NCBI GenBank assembly: GCA_031963045.1
Contig: JASSUK010000042.1
Location: forward strand, 1-64,000
DNA: 64,000 nucleotides
Source: JASSUD01 sp031963045
GTDB taxonomy: Bacteria; Pseudomonadota; Gammaproteobacteria; Burkholderiales; Burkholderiaceae
Direction of reading: 5' to 3'
Shown here: positions 18,200 through 26,800 of the stretch, one piece after another
Layout: each line of letters opens with the position of its first letter
Numbering within the stretch: the stretch's first letter is position 1
The notes under the pieces: generated by a model
Told to the model about the DNA's origin: nothing
The model's input: only the letters and a program-made list of their open reading frames with translations
The model's database searches: none
Program-made: the position numbers and the translations under genes

Positions 18200-19429
18200 T
18201 TATAAAGAATGCTTATTTAACGCGCAAGTCGCTGCATTCTGAACACTCTTCACTGGATCTTTTTGCGCTAATGCGATAAGGACTTCCTTCGTTTGCGGGG
18301 ATAAAGAGTGTAGTTCACCAAATAAGTTAGCCGATATTTCGCGGAATATCCCAACGGGATTTTTCGACAACAAGAGAATCTCTTGCTCTAATCGTGCTGG
18401 TGAGAGACGCTGCCGCAATACATGCATTACTGCTTTCTGGACATTCAGTGCCTCATCTTTTAATAGTGGGATAATCTCTTGCTCTAATCGTACTTGCGGG
18501 AGAGACTGACCTAATATGCCAATTGATATTTTTCGGACCTGCCACGCTGGATCTTTTAATAGAGGGGTAATGTACTGCTCTAATCGTGCAGCTGAAAGAC
18601 GCTTACCTAATATGTCAACCGCTGTTTGTCTGACCTGCCAGGCTGGATCTTTTAATAACGGAGTAATCTTCTGTTCTACCTGTAGAATGAAGAGGCGATC
18701 GCCTAATAAGTTCATCACTGCTTGTCGGATCGACCACTCTTGATCTTGTAATAGCGGCGTAACCTCTTGCTCTAACTGTACAACTGAGAAGCGCCAACCT
18801 ACTACGTAAAACGCTGCTTTTCGAACTTGCCACGCTGGATCTTTTAATAACGGGGCAATGTACTGCTCCATGTCTGCTGGCAAATCGGACAAGCCGCTGA
18901 GGGTGGAAATTGCCTTTTCCCGAATCTGCCACGCTGGATCTTTCAGTTGCTGGATCGCCTCAAATTTACGTGCTAACTTAAGTGCGACTTGGTGTTCTTC
19001 CTCACAGATCTGCTTATTAGTTTCAAGTTCTTGCCTTAGTGCTGTGCATTCTTTTTCTTTAGCCTCAAGGCTTTCTTTTAAGCCCGTTTTCTCTTGATCA
19101 GCAGCTTCAATAGCTTGATTTTTCTGCTTTAGACTTTCATTCAGTTCATCAATCTGGCCTATAAAATAGGATAAAACTTGCTCGGTTACTCCTGCGTGTT
19201 GACTATTTCCTAACGTTGTTTCTATCCTTGCTAATGCTTGCCGCATGTCTTGTAGGCTGCAATCAGTAGCTTGGTTTGCTGCTTGAAGAGTTTCTATTGA
19301 GTTTTCATGGATATTTAGCAGCTCAGTCAGTAAGTTTTCCGCATTTCTCTCTTCTTGCGTAACCAATGGCACATATTGAGAGCTTGCTGCGCTACTTGTT
19401 GGAGTTAGTGTTGTGGATGGTAACTGCAT
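18200..19429 (-). CDS. HEAT-repeat protein with coiled-coil N-terminus
   Basis: 409 residues. A Ser/Thr-rich leader (1-25) is followed by a long heptad-patterned coiled coil (about 30-165, e.g. EAADQEKTGLKESLEAKEKE). From about 168 there are seven or eight HEAT-like helical repeats of about 33 residues with the consensus LLKDPAWQVRxxAxxxLGxR plus LSxxxLEQxI. Several copies keep LKDPAWQ unchanged, which points to recent internal duplication. HEAT solenoids bind proteins; no enzyme motif is present. It has no signal peptide. In this setting it may be a secreted host-interacting protein or a scaffold. The start has no clear ribosome binding site beyond AGAGGAA about 10 bases upstream. Confidence 0.7.
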   Translation of the reverse strand: MQLPSTTLTPTSSAASSQYVPLVTQEERNAENLLTELLNIHENSIETLQAANQATDCSLQDMRQALARIETTLGNSQHAGVTEQVLSYFIGQIDELNESLKQKNQAIEAADQEKTGLKESLEAKEKECTALRQELETNKQICEEEHQVALKLARKFEAIQQLKDPAWQIREKAISTLSGLSDLPADMEQYIAPLLKDPAWQVRKAAFYVVGWRFSVVQLEQEVTPLLQDQEWSIRQAVMNLLGDRLFILQVEQKITPLLKDPAWQVRQTAVDILGKRLSAARLEQYITPLLKDPAWQVRKISIGILGQSLPQVRLEQEIIPLLKDEALNVQKAVMHVLRQRLSPARLEQEILLLSKNPVGIFREISANLFGELHSLSPQTKEVLIALAQKDPVKSVQNAATCALNKHSL

Positions 19430-19593
19430 AGGTTTTTCCTCTCAGAGAGCCAAAAAAGGCTATACAACGCGATACACAGTATTTATACGTACCCAACAAC
19501 GTTTAGCGCATCGTGTAAAACACTGAACTTTTTACATAGAAGAGTATGCCGCTGTTTATTTTTGAGGGAATAAAAAAATAAAGGAGGTGAGCT

Positions 19594-21405
19594 TCATAGG
19601 TTAGAACTCTGATGGTCGAGACGCTCAAGTAGCCAACTTGTAACATTTATTCGATGAATTAAAGACAGCTTTTCACTTTTACTCAGTAAAATCCTTAATA
19701 CAGAAAGAGATACCTGTTGGCTATGACTACCATCTAAATATGGTGAAATTAATTCAATAATCAAGTCTCGTTCTCTTTGCCTTGGCAGTCCATCTAAATT
19801 GTTGACAATGCTACTTATCACGCCATCTTTATTAGATACACCGGGTAAATTCTTCTTAATAATATTGATTAATTGATATCTTTTGTCGTTAGAAAATAAC
19901 AACCAGTTCTTGGTTATGCCCATTAAGAGAGGAGCGATTGCTCCTCTAGGTAGTTTTTTTATGTACTTTTCTATTAAATCAATAATTTTAAATTGAGAAT
20001 TTCTAAAAATAGCGTCTTCACGAATATCACCATAAATTTTCACTTGATCCAGTTTGCAGACAGATTCTATTAATTCCATGAAGTTATTTAAATTTGATCT
20101 GAATGTATATTCTGGAATTGCTTCAATATAATCATATAAATAATCGAGAAATTCTATATCTTGCCTAAGAGGAATGCATTCCAATTCAAGTTTCAAGAAA
20201 TCTAATATAACCTTTATAGGTAAATCAGGGTAATCCTCTAAAATTAATTTTTTTTCCGAAATGGATAAATGATTTATCACTTTATCAAGCGAATCATAAA
20301 TTTCGCTATGCGGGTATAGCTTTAATTTTTCAAAGAAAATGGACTTCAGCACCTTAGGCATTCCTCCAAAACCATACGCAGCGAGTCTTTCTAATATTAA
20401 TTTTGCTGGTGCTTTGGGTAGGGTTGGAAGGTATTCGATTAACGCTCCATAGACCAAATGGTTCAAACAAATCTTTTTAGTATTTTTGGGGGTGCTTAGT
20501 GCTAGCGTCAGATTTCTTAATATTGAACCTAATCTTTCTTTAGGCTCTTCTGCCAATCTTCTTAGGTCTCGACCGACTCTTTCAACAGACGTTTGGTGCT
20601 CACGTCTTAGCGCTGGTTCTTGTGGGTCTTTTAGAAAAAAGGCTTTTGCCGATAAAAATTCTGCCTCTGATTTAGATTGTTCTTTTAAACCTATTTTTGC
20701 AGAAATCGAAATCCGTCTAAACCATTTCTCTAGCAGCTCTTTTTGTATTTGTTTGGCGCCATTTAGGGTTGGGCTAGAGTTTGGCGTATAAGCATCCGAC
20801 TCTAAAAATTGTTTAAACCCCGTCAACGCTTCGCCATACTCTCCTGGGGTTCGTAAAAATTCAGCGACTTGCTGATATCGGTGCGTAAATTTTTCGGCGT
20901 TCTGTGTATTAAATTGAGTAGGTTGTTGCAGCATAAGTGCGCGCAACTCAGACGTACCATTCATAATTGTCTGATAGCGTGCCTGTCTTTCTCTTTCAAG
21001 TTTAGTTATGTCTCTTTCGCATGCTTGTCGAGATTGCTTAACGAACGCTATCTCTTGCTCGCTTAGCTGCTGCTTTTCTTGAGTTTCGAGATTTCTTAGC
21101 TGATTATCAAGCTCCTGTTTACTTTCTCTGAATAGCTTTGAACTCTGTGCTAAAAAATACATATGAGCTAGAGAATCAAATGCTTCTCCACTTTTTAATG
21201 TCGGTATAGCCCATGCCAGCAAGTAAGCAATTTTTGCCTTTTTATCGGTTATGTGCGATTCAATTTTTTCTCGAAGTTCAGCGATATAAATAGGATTTCG
21301 CCTGGGGGATGTATTTAATGAGTTTATAGGATAAGGTGATGATGGGTCGGCTTGTATCGCTGGGATATGGGAATGAAACGATGGAGCATGTGAGACTGGT
21401 AGCAT
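19594..21405 (-). CDS. Large helical protein, hypothetical (candidate effector)
   Basis: 603 residues, unrecognised. Ser/Pro-rich N-terminus (LPVSHAPSFHSHIPAIQADP), then helical domains: a coiled coil around 100-160 (LRNLETQEKQQLSEQEIAF) and an alpha-solenoid-like second half (about 330-600) with repeated Leu/Ile-rich helices. No membrane segment and no signal peptide. A good ribosome binding site (AGGGAG) lies 8 bases upstream of the ATG at 21405. AT-rich like its neighbours. The polar leader and solitary position fit a type III substrate but do not prove it. Confidence 0.6.
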   Translation of the reverse strand: MLPVSHAPSFHSHIPAIQADPSSPYPINSLNTSPRRNPIYIAELREKIESHITDKKAKIAYLLAWAIPTLKSGEAFDSLAHMYFLAQSSKLFRESKQELDNQLRNLETQEKQQLSEQEIAFVKQSRQACERDITKLERERQARYQTIMNGTSELRALMLQQPTQFNTQNAEKFTHRYQQVAEFLRTPGEYGEALTGFKQFLESDAYTPNSSPTLNGAKQIQKELLEKWFRRISISAKIGLKEQSKSEAEFLSAKAFFLKDPQEPALRREHQTSVERVGRDLRRLAEEPKERLGSILRNLTLALSTPKNTKKICLNHLVYGALIEYLPTLPKAPAKLILERLAAYGFGGMPKVLKSIFFEKLKLYPHSEIYDSLDKVINHLSISEKKLILEDYPDLPIKVILDFLKLELECIPLRQDIEFLDYLYDYIEAIPEYTFRSNLNNFMELIESVCKLDQVKIYGDIREDAIFRNSQFKIIDLIEKYIKKLPRGAIAPLLMGITKNWLLFSNDKRYQLINIIKKNLPGVSNKDGVISSIVNNLDGLPRQRERDLIIELISPYLDGSHSQQVSLSVLRILLSKSEKLSLIHRINVTSWLLERLDHQSSNL

Positions 21406-21588
21406 TTTGGATCTCCCTAAGATCTTCTGCCGTTGCCTATGAGGATTTTATAACGATTGTAGGAGGCCAGTATGCTTTTGGTTTTTACGCCTTTATATTA
21501 TGTTTGCCTATACTTACGATACCCCATTAAGGGAGGAATGTTTAAACCAGCATGTATCTAAAATGTACGGTAGGCGCAATCCCTCATT

Positions 21589-21717
21589 GAGGCATGGAGG
21601 ATGGATTACAACCAAGAACGTCCTCATAGTGCACTGCAGTATTTGACCTCGCTTGAATTTCGAGCAAAATATCAATCACCATCTGCCTTGAATACTAAGT
21701 TATCTATGGCTGCCTAA
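21589..21717 (+). pseudogene. IS3-family transposase OrfB, C-terminal fragment
   Basis: The frame reads EAWRMDYNQERPHSALQYLT, then SLEFRAKYQ..., stop at 21715. W-[RK]-x-[DE]-Y-N-x-x-RPH-S-x-L-x-x-[LM]-[TS]-P-x-[EQ]-[FY] is the terminal block of IS3-family (IS407-like) OrfB, just after the catalytic E. Only about 42 codons remain. Confidence 0.75.
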
Positions 21718-21857
21718 ATGGGGGAAGGTCATACTGCTTGGAGATTATTTATATCAAGTTTGCCGGTGCGCACGCTGAATACGACAAAATCAATGCTGAA
21801 ACGGTAGAGTTGGAGTAATTAACATGGATAGTAGGCATACAAGCATTTGTAACTTTG

Positions 21858-22153
21858 TTAGGTTTTGGCGACGCTAGCAGTTTTATCTTGCGCAGGCATT
21901 AGCCAATGGATCTGAGGCTCAAACGCGTAACTTGGCAGTGTGATCTTGCGTCCTCTACCGGACGCTACCGCTTGCCAGTTAATTGTGGCCCCATGTTCAT
22001 ATAGCTTCGCCAGAGCCTTTTTTGTATATATACCTGCAAAGCGCCTTCTAGTACTACTTCGCAATGGCGGCTATCTGTTTTTGCAATTTTTCTAAGCATG
22101 TCTAGTGCTTTTGAATGTGCTGAAAAATTGGATGTACTATCAGGGTTAGGCAT
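21858..22153 (-). pseudogene. Polyketide synthase fragment (post-acyltransferase linker)
   Basis: Two overlapping minus-strand frames join with one indel near 22030. The upstream part is PNPDSTSNFSAHSKALDMLR...SRHCEVVLEGAL; the downstream part is KKALAKLYEHGATINWQAVA, then GRKITLPSYAFEPQIHWL. L-x-x-L-[YW]-x-x-G-x-x-[IV]-x-W with LP-[ST]-Y-[PA]-F-x-x-x-x-[YH]-W is the hallmark linker after an acyltransferase domain in type I PKSs. No other PKS module is in the window, so this is a scrap of a lost or relocated biosynthetic gene. Confidence 0.6.
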
Positions 22154-22183
22154 GAAAATCTCCCTTATAAAGAATGGAATCAT

Positions 22184-23007
22184 TCGGTGCAGCTAAAACG
22201 ATTCGTTCAATAATAAGATAATATTTCCGATGCTATGACTGTGAAAATGGGTATGGAAGCCATTTGAGCATCATTCAATTATGGTAGTCAAGAAGAAAAA
22301 GGGAAGTTTGGCACGTGGGTCAGATTCATCCATCATTCTCTGCAGGCCACCTGGTGTCGGAATCACTTTATTCGCACGAAACCGTATTCCGTGCATATTC
22401 GCAAAGGCAGTCGGGTTGCACGCTATCCTGAGAGCGCTTTTGCTAAGGCTAACGAATGGGAAAAAATTCTGATTAAGCTGGTTGAGGATCGATATGCATT
22501 GTTGCGACAGCGTTCAGCTGTATTGAGCCGATTGCGTGCTGTGCTCACGGAGTATGAACGTTTATTGGCAAGGGGCTTTGTCAGGTGCTCTGAAGATAGG
22601 TAGATAAAAATACAGCAGGTTTTTAGCGTATACATTCGCTTCTTAAAAAAACCAACCCGAATTCTACAGCTTATAAATTGACAGCTCCCTCTTAAGGCGC
22701 AACAAGCGCGTTGTGTACGCTTTGCTCAATTTATGCCTTCCTATGCCTTCCTACTATTTTTAATGCACGCGCCGCTGTGTTTTCCCCTTCCTGAAAAACT
22801 ATAGGTATCACCCGATTCCTGCCACCCCTTCTTATATCTAGTATTCGCATGAACCCCATTTCCTGTCTCGCGCTTCACCTCGGATTAAGTGTAATAGGAT
22901 GTGCGCTGGTCGTTCATGAGCGTGGCTGTTTTGCCTGACATAAGAAGTTGGCCTGGCACATTTCTCATTGTTTGCTTGAGACTGCGGATGATTAAAAAAT
23001 AAAACGA
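22184..23007. other. Gene-poor stretch with one short ORF
   Basis: A 70-codon plus frame (22391-22603) gives a basic helical peptide (KLVEDRYALLRQRSAVLSRL) that could be the end of a decayed gene. It has no ribosome binding site or recognised motif. The remainder shows no feature. Confidence 0.35.
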
Positions 23008-23800
23008 ATGAGGACAACCCTGCTGTCACGTGTCACGGCAAAGATAGTGGAGTCTTGGCAACCTAAAGCAAGCGCGTTAGACCGTGCAAAAACGCGTCTG
23101 GAACAAGCAAAAGAGCAGAAAGAAGAAGGGAAGAAACGACGACGCATTGGGGAGCCTGATTTCAAGCTAAAGCTGCTCTCAAAACGCATCTTAAAGGTGG
23201 CGTGCAAATAGTCGAAACAAGACGTCTACTGGCAGAACTCCAGCAGATGCGTGCGAAGATTTTGCCATTAACCCAAGATTTTACGTTCGACGAAGGACGT
23301 CAAAGCTATCTCAAAGCGCAAACCTATTCTCCTGACACGGCACAACAAGCAGAAATCCAAGCCCTTCTTGACGATTTACCTCGCGCTCCTCTATCAATCA
23401 CTATAAATAGAGCATCTACGCTACCGCCTTCTGCTGTACCTGCTGTACCTGCTGTGCCTGCTGTGCCTGCTGTGCCTGTGTTGACAACAGGTTTGCCTAC
23501 CTCCTTTTTATGCCATCCTCGTTGCTTTCGCCGGTCTTTCGCCGGTGACGCAGGATTATCAGCTCGTGGGGTCTGATGAGATTAAAAATGCGCGACATCT
23601 TGCGTGGTGTTTACAACAAACGCATTACGATACCGCGCAATACAAACAGCTATCCGCACTCGCGCGTGAGGTCATAGAACGCTTTGGTTAGCGCGCCGGC
23701 AAAGATTTAGTCTGTCTGCAAGAAGCGGCAGAATTAGCGGTAGTCCCTTCTTTATCCAGGATGCCATTGTTAGGCGTAGGCCCCCGAGCAGGAGAAAAAA
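23008..23800 (+). pseudogene. Decayed N-terminal region of an NLR-like gene
   Basis: Coding signal runs up to the next gene in shifting frames. It reads FQAKAALKTHLKGG, VETRRLLAELQQMRAKILPL, a Pro-rich AVPAVPAVPAVPAVP linker (five PAV units, 23435-23476), then LVGSDEIKNARHLAWCLQQT...LSALAREVIERFG, TAG at 23689-23691, and AGKDLVCLQEAAELAVVP. The segment from DEIKNARHLA onward aligns by eye with the first giant's residues around DIKHTRHLAESWLA...PDKLAHSQEIAPLAAIP. It therefore looks like the old N-terminus of an NLR-like gene, broken by at least one frameshift and a stop, directly upstream of the second giant. Confidence 0.55.
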
Positions 23801-26800
23801 TTGAATTCATTGGGTATCTTCAGCGCCGGAGGGCGTCCGCTATTGCCAGTCACATTTCCACAGCGCCAGCCGCAAGCGGGGAATCAAGAAAAAGCCCAAA
23901 AATCGTACGGAGATGGGGTAGAGAAGGCTAAAACTGAACATGAAAAAAATCCTGGTGATCCGCAAGCAAAACAAAACTTAGATGCGATACGTAACAAATA
24001 CTTCCCTTTTTTTAGTGGGCTTCAAGAGCCTGGTGCAGCGTTTAACCAGGAAAAAAGCAAGCAGGTGGATTATCTGTTTAAAAAGGCACTATCGACGCTA
24101 AGATCCTTAGCGGTACCGAATAAACCCAGCCTTTTTCTGGTGTATGCCCACGACAATCCCGCTCACGCCGAAAAGGCCGAGGCCAATATTTCTAGTTATT
24201 TAATCAATGAGTTATCTCAAATCCGAGCCAACCTGTATTCGGATCAAACGCCGATGGGGAAACCGTATTTGAGCTCCCCGGAAGATTTAAAAAAGGACGG
24301 TAAGTTAGAAGATATCTTAACCAGTCAGCTTTGTTTATTGCCCGATCAGTTGCGAGACGATGTAAAACCGGTCGATAAGGTCGTGGTGTGTTGTTCTGAG
24401 TTATTAGGAAGGTACTTGAGATGGCCGCACTATGAAAAGTTTTACCAACAAATTCAAGAAGCCTATTTCAAAGATCGAGAAGCCTATCGCAAAAATGACG
24501 CACACGCCGGCACTTCGGCAATACGTCAAGTGGTCAGACAATTCTCCCAAGAAGAAGCCTATAAGGCGGATTTTCATCATGTATTGACGGAAATGGCTTT
24601 TTTGCAAATCCGGGCCGAGCACTCGGAAGCGCAGCACGGCATTATCCCGATTTCGTTAACCATAAATAGCTATCAACAATGCCTGGCGCATTTTATTCCA
24701 GCGACCACGGTGCGCATGGAGGATATTCTCCGATTTGAGGTGCAAGCCAAATCGGGAATAGAGGTATATCCGAATCAAAGTCGGCACTTGCTGCTGTTTA
24801 AGCTGATCGAGCGGCTGTTAGTGGGCAGCAATGAGGCCCAAACGTTTCTTGGCAAGTTTTGGCATGGGTATAACGATTGCATTAAATCTTCAGCGCTTGG
24901 CACACTTGAGTTTGCCAATTTATTAGATGGCATTTTTGCTGACATAGACAGAGAGCTGCGCAACCAGCTTGTTCTTAATGTACAGGAACAACAGCGTAAA
25001 GAACTGGAATCGAAGAAAGAGCCGCTTGCGATCTTAGGCGAAAACATCAAAAAAGAATATTTCACGACGTGGCGAAACCTGGTGGAAATTCAAGATGGCC
25101 TGGCGATGTATGTTGCACTGGAATGCAGCTTCATTACCAATACAAAAGAGCGCTTTAGTTTAGAAGAGAAGGTGAAAGAGTTTCTTGTTTCAGGAGAAAA
25201 AAAAGTACTGCTTTTATTGGGCGAAGCCGGTTCTGGAAAATCAACATTTAACCGGTATTTGGCGCGTAGTCTATGGGAAACGTATGACAAGGAAACCAAT
25301 AAATCTAGCCAAACTCCTATTCCTTTATTTATTCCGCTATCGAGCTTGAAAGAGCCTAATGATAATCTTATTGCCGAATATCTTATAAAAATGGGGCTTA
25401 AAAAAAGCCAGATTGCTGATTTAAAAGAAAATTATCGCTTTATTTTTATTTTGGATGGGTATGATGAAATCAAAGATCGAACCCGCCTATTCTACATCGA
25501 AAATAAACTGGATCAATGGAAAGCCAAAGTCATCATTACCAGTCGGCCAGAATATTTTGGCAATGGATATGAGTGCCAGTTCCATCCAAAAGGCCAGGCA
25601 TATTTACTCCAGGCATATCGACTCTCTCCATTTTCTGATTTGACGATTGAGGAGTATGTAAACAAATACAAAAACGCGTACCCAGAATTAGAGAAAAATA
25701 TCGTAGAGCATGGAGAGATTCTGAAGCAACCCGAAGTTAAAGAGTTGGTACGCAATCCATTTTTGCTTAAGATGGCCTTGAGTGAATTGCCTGCTTTGAG
25801 CCAGAAATACAAGAATAGCGGACAGCGTATTACCCGAATTGCGTTATATGATCAATTTGTAGAGAGCTGGTTTAAGCGTTCCCAGGATCGATTGAGAGAT
25901 ATTCGCTTAACTCACGCAGAGCAGAAGGCATTTGATTTTTTAAACAAAGCCTTTATTAGGCATGGAACAAAATTCAGCAAAGATTTAGCGATAGCGATGT
26001 ATCAAGCTGGATTGGTGAGTGTGGCGTATTCTGAGCAACTCTCCTATGATCAGTCTGATGCTGTAGAGAAAGATTGGCGAGATAAATTTTTAAGTGATCG
26101 TAATGAACAAGTTAAGTTATTGCGCTTTAATGCTCCGCTGATATGCCAAGATGACCGATATCAGTTTATTCATAAATCGATTCAGGATTATTTAGTTGCG
26201 CGAGCCATGTGGGAAGAGCTGGAAAACGCAAGCGAACGCGATGCCTCCAGTGGTGCTGAGCCGCTGAACGAGATAAAAAATGTGCGCCTGATATGGGAGG
26301 CATTGGACCCTGCCATTCAAGTCGATACCACCGCATTATTGAACCGATTCAATTTAGTGGAGGAGCTAGCCGTCCAGAGTTTTTTAGTCGAGCGAGTCCA
26401 GCAGAACCGAGCGTTGGTGAAGCTCCTGTTGACGTGGATCAAAGCCTCAACGAGCCAAGATACTGTGAGTACAGCCGCGGCGAATGCGATCACGATCTTG
26501 GTTAGAGCAGGAGTGCAGTTTAATGGAATGGATTTACAAGGAATTCAGATTCTGGGTGCAGATCTGAGCTATGGCGTATTTGACTCTGTACAGTTGCAAG
26601 GTGCAGATCTCAGCAAGACGAACTTAACTGGCATATGGTTGCGCAACGCAGGTTTAACGGGGGCGTGCATGGAGGGCGTGCAGTTTGGGGAATTACCGAG
26701 CTTGCAGTTGGAAGAATCTGTGGATGCTTGCTGCTATTCGCCCGATGGGCGCTACTTAGTGGCTGCATTAGGAGCAGGCCTCTGGTCTGGACCAGGGAGG

